Notes: generated by a model not told the origin, from the sequence alone. A DNA stretch of 64,000 nt from Staphylococcus delphini (GCF_900636325.1 NZ_LR134263.1:1922001-1986000); one strand, 5' to 3'. Shown: positions 36,586-47,266, numbered from the stretch's first letter. Numbers and translations: made by a program.

Positions 36586-39500
36586 TTATACTACTGGTTC
36601 AATTTCAATGAGTAAATCTTGTGTTTCGACGCTATCGTTTGCAACGACATGTATTTTTGAAATCGTTCCTTTAAACGGCGCTTGTACTGTTGTTTCCATC
36701 TTCATTGCTTCACTAATAATAAGTGATTGCCCCGCTTCAACTTGATCTCCTTCAGCGACGTTCACTTCAATAATTGTACCCGGCATTTGTGCACCGATAT
36801 GATTTGGATTGCTCTTATCTGCCTTCACTTTCGCTAAATGAGACGTTTGAATATTTTCGTCTTTCACCTGAATACGACGTGCTTGACCATTCATATCAAA
36901 GAACACGGTACGCACACCATTTTCATCAGGTTCCGTAATGGTTTTCAACTCAACGATTAAAATTTTACCTTTATCAATTTCGATTTGGATTTTTTCGTTA
37001 TTGCGCATACCGAAGAAGAATGTTGGTGTATCTAACTTAGAAACATTGCCAAACGTTTCATAAGTTTGCATATATTGTTCATACACTTTTGGATACAACG
37101 CATAGCTGATTAAGTCTTGTTCAGTCACTTTACTTTCTTGCTTTTCTTGTAATTCTTCACGTAAAGCTTCAAAATCGATAGGCGCTAAATATTCACCAGG
37201 ACGTGCAGTTAATGGTTGTTGGCCTTTTAAAATGACACGTTGTAATGTCTCGTTAAATCCGTTCACTGGCTGACCAATATCGCCTCTAAAGAAAGAAACT
37301 ACAGATTCAGGAAAATCTAACTTATGACCTTGCTCGATCACAGACGTTTCATCCAATTCATTTTGTACCATGTAGAGTGCCATATCCCCGACTACTTTTG
37401 ATGATGGCGTCACTTTCACAATATCACCAAAGAGGAAGTTGACACGGCGGTACATGTCTTTCACTTCACTGAAACGTTCACCAAGCCCTAAACTTTTCGC
37501 TTGTTGACGTAAGTTAGAATATTGGCCCCCTGGCATTTCATGTTGATAAATTTCTGTATGTGGCGATTTCATATCACTTTCAAAATCACTATAATACGGA
37601 CGTACTGCATCCCAATAATGTGAAAGTGTTTCATGGCCTTCAATATCCATACGAATATTACGTTCAAACCCACTCATGGCATAATACAATGAATTACTAC
37701 TTGGTTGACTTGTTAAACCTGACATCGCCGCAACTGCTGTATCAATGACATCAACACCGGCTTCGATTGCTTCTTTATAAGTGAGAATCCCGTTACCACT
37801 CGTATCGTGTGTATGAAGATGAATCGGTAGGTCAACAGCGGCTTTCAATTCACCAATCAACTCATATGCTGCTCTAGGCTTCAGTAACCCTGCCATATCT
37901 TTAATCGCTAAAATATGGAAACCTTCACGCTCTAGCTCTTTCGCGAGTTTTACATAGTATTCCAACGTATAAATATTAGAACGTTCAGGATTTAAAATAT
38001 CACCTGTATAACAAATCGTTCCTTCAGAAATTTTACCTGCTTTTTGGACCGCTTCGTTAGCGACTTTCATTTGTTCTAACCAGTTCAACGAGTCAAATAT
38101 TCTAAAGACGTCGATCCCTGCATCGGCACTTTCCGCAATAAATTTTTGAATGACATTGTCAGGGTAATTGCGATACCCCACTGCATTAGATGCACGTAAT
38201 AGCATTTGGAATAACACATTTGGAATTGCTTTTCTTAATTTTTCGAGACGTTCCCATGGATTTTCTTTCAAGAAGTTATAGGCGACATCAAACGTTGCAC
38301 CACCCCATAATTCAAGTGAGAAGTTATCTTTCATCACTTGTGCAGTTTCTGGGGCAATTTTGAGTAAATCATGCGTTCTCACACGTGTTGCGAGTAAAGA
38401 TTGATGTGCATCACGAAATGTCGTATCAGTGAGCAATACGTCTTCTTGGGCTTTAACCCATGCCGCGACGGCTTCAGGCCCTTTTGCATCAAGTAATTGT
38501 TTCGTACCACTTAATGAAGCAATCGCTTTCGTATCTGTCGTCGGAATATGAGGTTTCTCGAAATGCGGCTTCGGCCTTTTTTCAACACTTGGAAAACCGT
38601 TAATCGTTACATTCCCGATATATTCTAACGTTTTGGTACCTCTATCACGTGAAGTTTTAATTGTGAATAACTCAGGTGCTTCTTCTAAAAATTTCGTCGT
38701 GTAATCACCAGACGCAAACTTGTCATGTTGAATCACATTACGTAAAAATGGAATATTCGTTTTCACCCCACGAATTCGCATTTCTTGAAGTGAACGTGCC
38801 ATTTTTTCTCTTGCTTCTTTATAGCTGATCGCGTGTGTTGACACTTTAACGAGTAGCGAGTCGTAATACGGTGAAATTTCTGCACCTTGGAATGCATCGC
38901 CAGCATCTAAACGGACACCGAAGCCCCCACTCGAACGGTAGGCAACGATACGCCCTGTATCCGGCATGAAATCTTGTGTTGGATCTTCAGTCGTAATACG
39001 GCATTGAATTGCGTAACCTAACGTGCGAATATCACTTTGTTGCGGCATCGCAATCGCATCGTCATGTAATAACTGACCATCTGCAATCAAAATTTGTGTT
39101 TTAACAATGTCGACACCTGTAATCATTTCCGTAATGGTATGTTCGACTTGAACACGTGGATTCACTTCAATAAAGTAAAATTCATTGCCAGAAACTAAAA
39201 ACTCAACCGTTCCTGCATTCACGTATTGAATTTGGCGCATTAAATCGACAGCCGCTTCACAAATTTGTTCGCGCAAATCATCTGGTAAGCTAACTGATGG
39301 GGCTACTTCAACCACTTTTTGATGACGACGTTGAACCGAACAGTCTCTTTCATAAAGGTGAATAATATTACCTGCTTCGTCGCCAATCACTTGTACTTCA
39401 ATATGTTTCGGTTGATCAATAAATTTTTCAATATACACTTCACTATTGCCAAATGACTTTTCTGCTTCAGATTTAGCACGAGTGAACGCCTCTTGCAATT

Positions 39501-40035
39501 CAGATGGTTCTCTCACGATACGCATCCCTTTACCGCCACCGCCACTTGTTGCTTTAATCATTAATGGGAATCCGGCTTCTTCGGCAAACGTTTCTGCTTC
39601 TTCAAATCCTGCCACAGGTCCATCTGTACCTGGAATCACAGGCAAATCCGCTTTAATTGCAGTGGCACGTGCTTTCACTTTATCCCCAAACATATCTAAA
39701 TGTTCGACATGCGGCCCGATAAAAACAATGCCCTCTTCGGCACAGCGCTGAGCAAATTGCATATTTTCACTTAAAAACCCATAACCAGGGTGAATCGCAT
39801 CAACATCTGCTTCTTTAGCAACTTTAATGATTTGTTCAATGTTTAAATAACTTTCAGCTGGCCCTAAGTTTTCGCCAACTAAATAAGACTCATCTGCTTT
39901 ATAACGATGGAGTGACCCCATATCCTCTTTAGAATAAATGGCAACCGTTTTAATATTCAATTCTGTTGCGGCTCGAAAAATACGAATAGCAATTTCACCG
40001 CGGTTAGCGACTAATAATTTATGTATACGCTTCAT
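36586..40035 (-). CDS. pycA: Pyruvate carboxylase
   Basis: 1149 residues, full length. Biotin carboxylase (1-450) with KATSGGGGKGMRIV and EVNPRVQVEHTITE; carboxyltransferase barrel (about 530-800) with LLTDTTFRDAHQSLLATRVR and the metal ligands of IHLHTHDTSGN; allosteric linker; biotin carrier domain at the end with SEAMKMETT, whose lysine carries biotin. It makes oxaloacetate from pyruvate, feeding the TCA cycle next to the sdh and pdh functions of this window. AAGGAGG stands about seven bases before the ATG. Confidence 0.97.
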   Translation of the reverse strand: MKRIHKLLVANRGEIAIRIFRAATELNIKTVAIYSKEDMGSLHRYKADESYLVGENLGPAESYLNIEQIIKVAKEADVDAIHPGYGFLSENMQFAQRCAEEGIVFIGPHVEHLDMFGDKVKARATAIKADLPVIPGTDGPVAGFEEAETFAEEAGFPLMIKATSGGGGKGMRIVREPSELQEAFTRAKSEAEKSFGNSEVYIEKFIDQPKHIEVQVIGDEAGNIIHLYERDCSVQRRHQKVVEVAPSVSLPDDLREQICEAAVDLMRQIQYVNAGTVEFLVSGNEFYFIEVNPRVQVEHTITEMITGVDIVKTQILIADGQLLHDDAIAMPQQSDIRTLGYAIQCRITTEDPTQDFMPDTGRIVAYRSSGGFGVRLDAGDAFQGAEISPYYDSLLVKVSTHAISYKEAREKMARSLQEMRIRGVKTNIPFLRNVIQHDKFASGDYTTKFLEEAPELFTIKTSRDRGTKTLEYIGNVTINGFPSVEKRPKPHFEKPHIPTTDTKAIASLSGTKQLLDAKGPEAVAAWVKAQEDVLLTDTTFRDAHQSLLATRVRTHDLLKIAPETAQVMKDNFSLELWGGATFDVAYNFLKENPWERLEKLRKAIPNVLFQMLLRASNAVGYRNYPDNVIQKFIAESADAGIDVFRIFDSLNWLEQMKVANEAVQKAGKISEGTICYTGDILNPERSNIYTLEYYVKLAKELEREGFHILAIKDMAGLLKPRAAYELIGELKAAVDLPIHLHTHDTSGNGILTYKEAIEAGVDVIDTAVAAMSGLTSQPSSNSLYYAMSGFERNIRMDIEGHETLSHYWDAVRPYYSDFESDMKSPHTEIYQHEMPGGQYSNLRQQAKSLGLGERFSEVKDMYRRVNFLFGDIVKVTPSSKVVGDMALYMVQNELDETSVIEQGHKLDFPESVVSFFRGDIGQPVNGFNETLQRVILKGQQPLTARPGEYLAPIDFEALREELQEKQESKVTEQDLISYALYPKVYEQYMQTYETFGNVSKLDTPTFFFGMRNNEKIQIEIDKGKILIVELKTITEPDENGVRTVFFDMNGQARRIQVKDENIQTSHLAKVKADKSNPNHIGAQMPGTIIEVNVAEGDQVEAGQSLIISEAMKMETTVQAPFKGTISKIHVVANDSVETQDLLIEIEPVV

Positions 40036-40287
40036 GAAGTGAACCTCCTTAATAGTGGGAAAATTCTAAAAATACAATCTCTATTATATCAATAAATTAG
40101 GTGCGATTAAAAGATTCTGTTGTAAAAATGATTTTAAATTTGAAATCAAAAGCAACCAAAGTGATAACCAAATTTTATCATTTATAATAATTTAAACTAA
40201 TGATTCATATTGTATCTATATTTTTTGATGATGTCAAAGTATATTACTGTAAAGTCTTTTTTACGCGGCAATTATGTCTCGATACAT

Positions 40288-40572
40288 TCATTCCACTGTT
40301 GATGTTTCGTCGTCATGATGACTTTGCGCTAATTCATACCATTTACCTTCCAGATCTCGTTGTAAAAGCTGATAATCCACTAAGTATCGTCTTAATATCG
40401 CAAAGTCATTATAAAATCTTTTTAAGATGCGATTCACCTCTTTTTCGCTATACGCATGTCCAATTTCAAATTCTCGACAAAGGTATTGAAGCAATGCAAT
40501 TTTATCTTTCTCCTTTCGTGGTATCGTTTGTATTTTGTCATCTTTCATAAATCTTTCTACAATTTTATCCAT
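40288..40572 (-). CDS. DUF2087-domain protein
   Basis: 94 residues. IPRKEKDKIALLQYLCREFE, the helix pair to EKEVNRILKRFYNDFAILRRYLVDYQLLQRD and the closing W form the DUF2087 helical domain, a winged-helix-like fold found alone or at the end of some regulators. Function unknown; DNA binding is possible. GGGGG lies six bases before the ATG. Monocistronic between pycA and ftsW. Confidence 0.85.
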   Translation of the reverse strand: MDKIVERFMKDDKIQTIPRKEKDKIALLQYLCREFEIGHAYSEKEVNRILKRFYNDFAILRRYLVDYQLLQRDLEGKWYELAQSHHDDETSTVE

Positions 40573-40667
40573 CCTTATCCCCCTGTTTTATGTTCATTAA
40601 TATTCATGATATGTCTATTATTAGAAATTTCAGAATTTTAATGATTGAGATATGCCGCTTTGATGAG

Positions 40668-40707
40668 AAAAAGCTAACTTCTATGTAAGGTCTAGAAATT
40701 AGCTTTT
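40668..40707 (-). terminator. Terminator of ftsW
   Basis: AAAAGCTAACTTCT and AGAAATTAGCTTTT arms with one mismatch; the reverse strand ends TTTTTCTC. Confidence 0.8.
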
Positions 40708-40750
40708 GGTACAGCATGAGTATCCATCATGCCCACGCTATCTATACTTT

Positions 40751-41983
40751 TTAGTAACGTCTCGTTTTAGCTTGTTGTTTTTTCATGTAACGTTGTTTCG
40801 CATCATCATATTTAATCTGCTTAGCAATAATGAGTAACAGCCCCATCGCGATACTTAAACTTAACATCGATGAACCCCCAAAACTAATAAATGGGAGCGG
40901 TACACCTGTTAATGGAATCAAGCCTGAAATACCACCTAAATTAACAAATGTTTGTAATGCAATATAACTCGCAATACCGACACACACCAATTTGTAAAAG
41001 TATGACGCTGTACGTGAAGCCAATTCGAAAGCACGATAGACGATAAAGAAAATCATGCCTAACACGATGAAAGCTCCCACAAAACCAAGCTCTTCACTAA
41101 TAATCGCAAAAATGAAGTCTGTATGCGGTTCAGGTAAGTAACCGAGTTTCATAATACTGTTGCCTAACCCACGTCCAAACAGTCCCCCATTACCGATAGC
41201 GAGTAGCGAGTTCGATAAATGGTAACCAATACCAGACTCATAATTAAACGGGTTTTCTAACGCGCTAAAACGTGCTGTTAAATATGATGGTAAAATGTTA
41301 ATGCGGAAAACGACAATAATTAAAATCACGACAATTAACGCTAACATCGCGTAAGAACCGATTTTAATCAAGTTTTTAACACCGATACCAGAGTAAACGA
41401 TAATACTAAAAAATATACCGCCTATTAACAATGTTTGACCGACGTCTTTTTGTAGTAAGACGAGGCCAAGACAAAAGCCGACAAATGCAATCGGCCACAA
41501 AATAACGATCGGTTGTCGCTGAATTTCGTAACGCTTTCTTTCTATTATATATGGTACGTAGAGTATGATAGCGATTTTTAAAAGTTCAGAGGCTTGCAGG
41601 TTCATAAATCCTAACTTTAGCCAGCTTCGTGAACCGTTAATCTCACTACCAAATAATAGTGTCGCAAAAAGCAACCCGAGCATGATTGCCATCATCCCTA
41701 GTTGAATATTACGCTGTTTTAAAATACGTACGTCCATAATATAGGCCATAAAAAACACAATAAAAAAACCAACGATGACGTATATGAGTTGTCTCGTATA
41801 AAAATATGTACCTGCAACAGGAATACCACCTGTGAGTGTACCTCTCGTTGCTGCGACCATACTTGCACTGTATACCATGGTCAAACCAATAAAGCAGAGT
41901 GCAAGATATGTGATTAATAATGGAAAATCGATATATTTAGAAGATCTCAAAATATACCGAAATAGTCTTTTCATATTATTCAT
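40751..41983 (-). CDS. ftsW: Peptidoglycan glycosyltransferase FtsW (SEDS family)
   Basis: About 410 residues with ten membrane helices. GSRSWLKLGFMNLQASELLKI, QKDVGQTLLIGG, GGLFGRGLGNSIMKLGYLPEPHTDFIF and PLPFISFGGSSM are SEDS signatures. It polymerises lipid II at the division septum with its partner PBP. The start is uncertain: ATG at 41983 or 41974, both with weak ribosome sites; I chose 41983. In Bacillales it lies between ylaN and pycA, as here. Confidence 0.92.
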   Translation of the reverse strand: MNNMKRLFRYILRSSKYIDFPLLITYLALCFIGLTMVYSASMVAATRGTLTGGIPVAGTYFYTRQLIYVIVGFFIVFFMAYIMDVRILKQRNIQLGMMAIMLGLLFATLLFGSEINGSRSWLKLGFMNLQASELLKIAIILYVPYIIERKRYEIQRQPIVILWPIAFVGFCLGLVLLQKDVGQTLLIGGIFFSIIVYSGIGVKNLIKIGSYAMLALIVVILIIVVFRINILPSYLTARFSALENPFNYESGIGYHLSNSLLAIGNGGLFGRGLGNSIMKLGYLPEPHTDFIFAIISEELGFVGAFIVLGMIFFIVYRAFELASRTASYFYKLVCVGIASYIALQTFVNLGGISGLIPLTGVPLPFISFGGSSMLSLSIAMGLLLIIAKQIKYDDAKQRYMKKQQAKTRRY

Positions 41984-42053
41984 ATGTGTCAATCATCCAA
42001 TTCTCGCACTTAGACGTCGAAAAAACGTGCTATTGTATGTTAGATAGCAACTA

Positions 42054-42329
42054 TTAAACGCGAGTAAATGCTTCGTGTAATTTTGATAATTCTTTCTCTA
42101 AACGTAACATTAACTTTTTGCCATCTTCTTCGCTAACTAGTCCAAGGTTTACCGCAAAGTCGACCTCTTTTTGTAAACCATACATCTGTGTATCTAAAAC
42201 TTCCTCGTATAAAGGACATTGTGGTAGTGTAAGATTATCTATTTGAACTTTAATGAGTTGTAGAATACGATCTGCGTCTTTATTCAGTTGGTCATATGCA
42301 GCATTGCTCAATTGTTGTTGCTTGCTCAT
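42054..42329 (-). CDS. YlaN family protein (DUF1507)
   Basis: 91 residues, all helical ([40 protein letters not shown]). YlaN is essential under some iron conditions in Bacillus and is reported to act on Fur and iron homeostasis in Firmicutes. No cysteines beyond CPLY. Head-to-head with the ylaL gene; upstream of ftsW. Confidence 0.92.
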   Translation of the reverse strand: MSKQQQLSNAAYDQLNKDADRILQLIKVQIDNLTLPQCPLYEEVLDTQMYGLQKEVDFAVNLGLVSEEDGKKLMLRLEKELSKLHEAFTRV

Positions 42330-42465
42330 GACATAGTCCCCCTATTAATTTTCTTCTTATGTAAAAAGTTTATCTCATCGACTGTTAAAAAGCAAGTATA
42401 TTTGGCATACGCTCTGGGCCAAGTATGTTAAAATAAACGTAGCTAAACTGAGGGAGTGCATACAA

Positions 42466-42948
42466 ATGATTCAAATCAAAGGTGACGTTAAATTTCCAAT
42501 TACACTCGATAGTACGACATGGATTTTTGACGATCGAAAAATCTCACTTGAGGATTTAGAAAAAGGTATTTTTGAAGGACAAAAGCCGATTGAGTTTGAG
42601 GACAACAGAGAATGGAATCGTGCCATATTAGAAGGTCAAACGAATCCACCTACTTTAAATTCTGAAATTGATTATAAAAAACGTGCAGTATTACAAGGTT
42701 CTTTTGCGATTAACATGACACCTTTTTTCAAAAACGCAGAACCATTTGAAAACGTCACAACAATTAGACTGTCTAATGATGAAGCGCATATCGATGTGCC
42801 ATTCGACATGTTGCCTTACCTATTCTTCCAATTCGCTAAAGATGGCAAACGTCTCTATCAAGATGATGGTGTAGACAGTTTTGTTTATACGTTAGAAGAC
42901 GGTTATGACTATGTTTTCGAGCACGTTACACATATAGAGGTGTTCTAA
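42466..42948 (+). CDS. YlaL-like conserved protein
   Basis: 160 residues starting MIQIKGDVKFPITLDSTTWI, with DRKISLEDLEKGIFEG and the all-beta C-terminal part (HIDVPFDMLPYLFFQFAKDG). It has been called a peptidyl-prolyl isomerase in some databases, a name I do not trust: no isomerase fold motif is visible. AGGGAG precedes the ATG. It is followed at once by the ylaI-like gene. Confidence 0.8.
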   Translation: MIQIKGDVKFPITLDSTTWIFDDRKISLEDLEKGIFEGQKPIEFEDNREWNRAILEGQTNPPTLNSEIDYKKRAVLQGSFAINMTPFFKNAEPFENVTTIRLSNDEAHIDVPFDMLPYLFFQFAKDGKRLYQDDGVDSFVYTLEDGYDYVFEHVTHIEVF

Positions 42949-42949
42949 A

Positions 42950-43132
42950 ATGCGTAAAGTCACTTGCATGATATGTGACACTGAAGTATTGTTAGATGAA
43001 AATACACGATTAGCGAAACGTTTGAAAAATAACCCGATTAAAACATTTATGTGTGATGAATGTAAAAGTCGTCTTGATACACCGAAGCAACGGCCTTTTC
43101 AACATTCAATAGAGCGTAAAAAGGATGCATAA
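42950..43132 (+). CDS. YlaI-like zinc-ribbon protein (DUF2197)
   Basis: 60 residues. CMICDTE and CDECKSR give a four-cysteine zinc ribbon; the rest is basic. One base after the ylaL-like stop, so co-translated. Unknown function, conserved in the Bacillales yla cluster. Confidence 0.85.
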   Translation: MRKVTCMICDTEVLLDENTRLAKRLKNNPIKTFMCDECKSRLDTPKQRPFQHSIERKKDA

Positions 43133-43390
43133 ACAACGGATGACTTCCTGAGCCTTATTGAATGTTGAGCTTGTCTGCTTCCCTTTAAACATGTCGAGCA
43201 CTTTCGATAGTCCTCTGTCCTTGCTCTATTGCGGGCATGATCGAGGGATTGTACGAGGGTAACAGAGTATTTCTCTTATGTTTAAAAGGAGTCATTAGTG
43301 AATGCTGTAAATGTCTAAGTGACAAAGGAATAGATACACCGGGAAATCAGTAAACGGTCTCCCACAAGCAAAAAGTAAGTTGAAAAGAGA
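43133..43390. other. Spacer between the ylaI-like gene and the repeat cluster
   Basis: No gene, hairpin or promoter stands out. The convergent end of the ylaL-ylaI transcript must lie here or in the repeats that follow. Confidence 0.35.
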
Positions 43391-43457
43391 CTAAACTTTT
43401 TGAGGACGTTAACTGAGTCGATTAATTGGAGTGTCCTCTTTCCATGCGATTGTTCTT

Positions 43458-43805
43458 GCAAGATTGCCGGATGGACGAGACTCCCGAGGAAAGTGTAAAA
43501 AAGGATAATAGGTTGAAGAGCGATTAAATTTTTGATGCCGTTATTTGAGTTAATTGAATAGGAGTGTCCTCTTTCCTTTCTTCTGTCCATGCAAGATTGC
43601 AAAAATGGGTGAGACTCCCGAGGGATCAGACGCAGCCGAAAATCCGCCAACGCTTCATTCATGTAACAGTTCAATCAAGCGTTGGCTAGTTGAGGCAAGT
43701 CCCCTGGGAAAGCGAACCCATTAAAGCAATCCTATGCATGTGCCCTGTTCAAAAAGGAAAGAGTGCAGACTCAGCCCCTGGGAACGCGAGTCCAAGACGG
43801 CAATC
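43458..43805. repeat. Large hairpin repeat, copy 3 (outer element, interrupted)
   Basis: The left arm GCAAGATTGCCGGATGGACG (43458-43490) and right arm CAGCCCCTGGGAACGCGAGT (43772-43805, continuing CCAAGACGGCAATC) are imperfectly complementary. The pair is opened by another full element at 43591-43737 and by the family's 3' tail (43505-43590). The orientation is opposite to copies 1, 2 and 5. Lies between convergent genes. Confidence 0.75.
43591..43737. repeat. Large hairpin repeat, nested inner element
   Basis: The arms GATTGCAAAAATGGGTGAGA... (from 43595) and ...GAACCCATTAAAGCAATC (to about 43731) are complementary, with ATGGGT/ACCCAT where other copies have GGACGAGACT/AGTCTCGTCC. The inner stem is AACGCTT (43649-43655) with AAGCGTT (43677-43683). 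This replacement of one base-paired segment by another is the best evidence that the structure is kept. Confidence 0.78.
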
Positions 43806-43828
43806 GGGGCAACCGGCATGTCCAAAAG

Positions 43829-43872
43829 AAAAGAGGACTAAATTTACAGTTATCAAAATTTAGCCCTCTTTT
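43829..43872. terminator. Bidirectional terminator beside the OYE gene
   Basis: AAGAGGACTAAATTT and AAATTTAGCCCTCTT with a ten-base loop; reverse strand continues into TCTTTT, forward into TTT. Its sequence resembles the outer stem of the large hairpin repeat at 57715-57922. Confidence 0.85.
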
Positions 43873-43889
43873 TAAACATTAAACGCTAT

Positions 43890-45017
43890 TTATGACGATG
43901 GTTTTTCTGGATAAGGATACATTTTTTTATAGAATGCTTCCCACAACACATCTGGCAAGTGATGATGATCTTCTTTCTCAGGGTCAAAGTAACCCGTAAT
44001 TTCCGCTTCTTTTCCCTCTTTAATTTTACGCACAAAGTTTTCGTCAAATAATAAACCACGACCTAATGCAATCAGGGGTGTCCCTGTTTCAATTGCACTT
44101 AAGGCTTTATCCGCTGAGAATATTGAACCAATTGTGATCAATGGCATGCGATCTTCTATCCAATCAAGAATGAGATCCACACGTTTTTTCCCTTCATGTT
44201 CACCGCGACGTACCACTGAATGCACGTCCATTAATGAAACATGTAAGTAATCAAGGGGTTTTTCAATTAAGTGTTTAATTAATTTTTCAGTATTGTCCAT
44301 TGTTACGCCTGGTGTTTCTGCTTCTTCTGGTGAAAAACGGTAACCGACAATAAAATCATTAGGCCCTTCTTTTTGCGCGACACGTAATACTTCATCAGCA
44401 ATGGCATTAGGTAAGGCAAATAAATCTTTCCATTTGTCATTGCGGCGGTTGTAGTAAGGTGATTGAAATTGCTCAATGACGTAATGGTTCGCACCATGAA
44501 TTTCAACACCATCAAAACCTGCTTTAATCGCTAAGGACGTGGCATAACCAAAGTCTTTTACCATTTGATCGACTTCTTCAGTTGTCATTTCACGGGCATC
44601 ATGAGGTTCTGAATGACCAAAACCTACCGTAGACACAGCACTTGGCGCTTTGACATCACCATCTGGTACCAACTCAGGTAAACTTTTCGCGCCGCCATGA
44701 TGGATCTGAATCACTGCTTTAGCGCCACCTTTTTTAGTTCTTTCAGCAAGCTTTTTTAAACCTTCCAAATCTGCTTCCTTAGAGATGGAAGGTTCACCTG
44801 GAAAGGCTTTCCCCTCTTGATTGACATAACTCGCAGCCGTAATTGCTAAGCCAACATCTTTAGCACGAGATTCTACAAAGTCTAATTCAACCTCTGACGT
44901 TGCGCCATCTTCATGAGATAATGTGTGTGTCATAGGGGCTAGCACAAAACGATTTCTTAATGTTGCGCCGTTGGGTAATTCAAGTGTTTCAAATAATTTC
45001 TCATACTTTTCGTTCAC
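43890..45017 (-). CDS. Old-yellow-enzyme family NADH:flavin oxidoreductase
   Basis: 375 residues from the GTG at 45017 (NEKYEKLFETLELPNG), which has GGAGGG seven bases ahead; the ATG at 45050 lacks a site. An FMN barrel with RFVLAPMTHT, VIQIHHGGAKS, FDGVEIHGANHYVIEQFQSP, NDFIVGYRFSPEE and ITIGSIFSADKAL. The HGANHY motif holds the substrate-binding His/Asn pair. Probably reduces activated alkenes; the natural substrate is unknown. Monocistronic with its own terminator. Confidence 0.92.
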   Translation of the reverse strand: MNEKYEKLFETLELPNGATLRNRFVLAPMTHTLSHEDGATSEVELDFVESRAKDVGLAITAASYVNQEGKAFPGEPSISKEADLEGLKKLAERTKKGGAKAVIQIHHGGAKSLPELVPDGDVKAPSAVSTVGFGHSEPHDAREMTTEEVDQMVKDFGYATSLAIKAGFDGVEIHGANHYVIEQFQSPYYNRRNDKWKDLFALPNAIADEVLRVAQKEGPNDFIVGYRFSPEEAETPGVTMDNTEKLIKHLIEKPLDYLHVSLMDVHSVVRRGEHEGKKRVDLILDWIEDRMPLITIGSIFSADKALSAIETGTPLIALGRGLLFDENFVRKIKEGKEAEITGYFDPEKEDHHHLPDVLWEAFYKKMYPYPEKPSS

Positions 45018-45050
45018 CGTAATTCCCTCCATTTCATTAACTGCCCTCAT

Positions 45051-45326
45051 TTTAATACATCGCTTAGATGAAACAAAATAATTAGCCTAACAAATCAAAT
45101 TACTTTATAAGCTTATCAATCCAACAACTTTTTATAGTTATTATTATAAATAAACATGCTTATCTTTTTAGTTATTTAAGTTCTCGGTTCGAAAATCATC
45201 AATATGGAATGTTGTTTTTAATACATGACCTAAAACAACAATGCGCCCGCACTGGCATTTACTGCCATATTGTAAATGTCTGTACATATGTATTCGTAGT
45301 CCAACCTTCACACTGCTTCATTTTGC
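45051..45326. other. Spacer upstream of the OYE gene
   Basis: AT-rich, without gene or hairpin that I can support. It should hold the OYE promoter at its left end. The typA terminator follows. Confidence 0.35.
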
Positions 45327-45362
45327 AAAAAAACAACCGCACTCTTCATTGAATGCGATTGC
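45327..45362 (-). terminator. Terminator of typA
   Basis: Reverse strand AATCGCATTC and GAGTGCGGTT (two wobbles) followed by GTTTTTTTGC. Confidence 0.75.
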
Positions 45363-45415
45363 TTAACCCGATGAAACAGTATATCAAAGCTTATTTTTGA
45401 CGCTCACTTAAATAC

Positions 45416-47266
45416 TTAGTTTTCCTCAGATTCCATCATTTGTTTGATACGTTTTGCTTCTTTTTCACGTTGCCCTTTGTTTAAGATTTTCTTTCTTAAA
45501 CGTACATTTTCAGGTGTTACTTCCACAAGCTCATCATCATTAATGAATTCTAATGCTTCTTCTAATGATAATTTACGTGGTTTTTTCATTGTTTCAGTTT
45601 GGTCTTTCGTCGCTGAACGCACGTTTGTTTGATGCTTAACTTTTGTAATATTAACAGTTAAATCATTTTCACGGTTGTTTTGTCCAACGATCATGCCTTC
45701 ATAAACTTCAGTTCCTGGTTCCATAAAGTTGATACCACGGTCCTCAAGTCCTAAAATCGCGTATTCACTCGCTGAACCTTGGTCCATTGAAACAAGTACA
45801 CCGTTACGACGGCCACCGATACGTCCTTTAATGCGTGGTCTAAATTCATCAAATGTGTGATTGATAATACCATAACCACGTGTCATTGACATAAATTCTG
45901 TCGTATAACCGATTAAACCACGTGCAGGGACGTTAAAGATAAGGCGTGTTAAGCCATTGTCTGTCGTTACCATGTCGACCATTTCACCTTTACGTTGACC
46001 TAAAGATTCAATAATTGCACCGGCATATTCTTCTGGTACTTCAGTTTGTACACGTTCAAATGGTTCGTGTAAAACACCATCAATGTCTTTTAAAATAACT
46101 TGTGGTTTCGAAACTTGTAATTCAAAACCTTCACGACGCATATTTTCAATTAAAATAGATAAGTGTAACTCACCACGACCGGCAACTGTCCACGCATCTG
46201 GTGAATCAGTTGGCGTAACTTTTAATGACACGTCTGTTTCTAATTGGTTATCAAGACGTTCTTGAATTTGACGTGCAGTGACAAATTGTCCTTCACGACC
46301 AGCAAAAGGTGAATTGTTAACTCTAAACGTCATTTCAAGTGTTGGTTCATCAATACGTAATACTGGTAACGCTTCTTGATGATCTTGCGGTGTAATCGTT
46401 TCACCGACGTTAATGTCTTCCATACCCGATACTGCAATAAGGTCTCCAGCATATGCTTCTTGGATTTCTTCACGTTTCAGACCGAAATAACCGAATATTT
46501 TCGTTACACGGAAGTTTTTCACAGTGCCGTCTAATTTAATTAATGACACACTTTCACCGACACGCATTGTTCCTCTGAAAATACGACCGATACCGATACG
46601 TCCGACATAATCGTTATAGTCTAACAATGCAGGTTGGAATTGTAAGGGTTCATCTCTGTTGTCCACTGGTGCTGGCACATATTCTAAGATCGTTTCGTAT
46701 AGACTTTGCATGTTTTCATCTTGTTTCTCTGGATCTAAGCTTGCTGTACCGTTAATCGCCGAAGCATACACTACAGGGAAATCGAGCTGTTCATCATTGG
46801 CATCTAATTCAATAAATAAATCTAAAACTTCATCAACAACCCCTTCCGGACGGGCTGAAGGTTTATCAATTTTATTCACAACGACAACAGGTTTTAAGTT
46901 TTGTTCTAACGCTTTTTTCAATACGAAACGCGTTTGTGGCATTGTCCCCTCATAAGCGTCAACCACTAATACAACACCATCTACCATTTTCATAATACGC
47001 TCTACTTCTCCACCAAAGTCGGCGTGCCCCGGCGTATCTAAAATATTGATTCTCGTATCTTTATAGTCAACCGCAGTATTTTTCGCTAAAATTGTAATAC
47101 CACGTTCTCTCTCCAAATCATTTGAGTCCATCGCACGTTCTTCTACACGTTCATTTTCTCTAAAAATACCAGATTGTTTTAATAATTCATCAACCAAAGT
47201 TGTTTTACCATGGTCTACGTGAGCGATAATCGCAATGTTACGAACATCTTCTCTAAATTTTGTCAT
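45416..47266 (-). CDS. typA: Translational GTPase TypA/BipA
   Basis: 616 residues. G domain with [34 protein letters not shown] and [13 protein letters not shown]; domain II; two EF-G-like domains and the BipA-specific C-terminal domain (about 480 on, with [20 protein letters not shown]). It binds the ribosome and supports 50S assembly, mainly under cold or stress. AAAGGA about eight bases before the ATG. Divergent from the ylaF-like gene. Confidence 0.97.
   Translation of the reverse strand: MTKFREDVRNIAIIAHVDHGKTTLVDELLKQSGIFRENERVEERAMDSNDLERERGITILAKNTAVDYKDTRINILDTPGHADFGGEVERIMKMVDGVVLVVDAYEGTMPQTRFVLKKALEQNLKPVVVVNKIDKPSARPEGVVDEVLDLFIELDANDEQLDFPVVYASAINGTASLDPEKQDENMQSLYETILEYVPAPVDNRDEPLQFQPALLDYNDYVGRIGIGRIFRGTMRVGESVSLIKLDGTVKNFRVTKIFGYFGLKREEIQEAYAGDLIAVSGMEDINVGETITPQDHQEALPVLRIDEPTLEMTFRVNNSPFAGREGQFVTARQIQERLDNQLETDVSLKVTPTDSPDAWTVAGRGELHLSILIENMRREGFELQVSKPQVILKDIDGVLHEPFERVQTEVPEEYAGAIIESLGQRKGEMVDMVTTDNGLTRLIFNVPARGLIGYTTEFMSMTRGYGIINHTFDEFRPRIKGRIGGRRNGVLVSMDQGSASEYAILGLEDRGINFMEPGTEVYEGMIVGQNNRENDLTVNITKVKHQTNVRSATKDQTETMKKPRKLSLEEALEFINDDELVEVTPENVRLRKKILNKGQREKEAKRIKQMMESEEN

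Noticed and set aside
42466-42948. Peptidyl-prolyl cis-trans isomerase
   Set aside because: This name circulates for YlaL-like proteins, but no cyclophilin, FKBP or parvulin motif is visible.
43315-43674. 119-codon minus-strand frame over repeat copy 3
   Set aside because: It runs through two element arms and the tail sequence; another frame of the same repeat elsewhere has stops, so it is not conserved coding.
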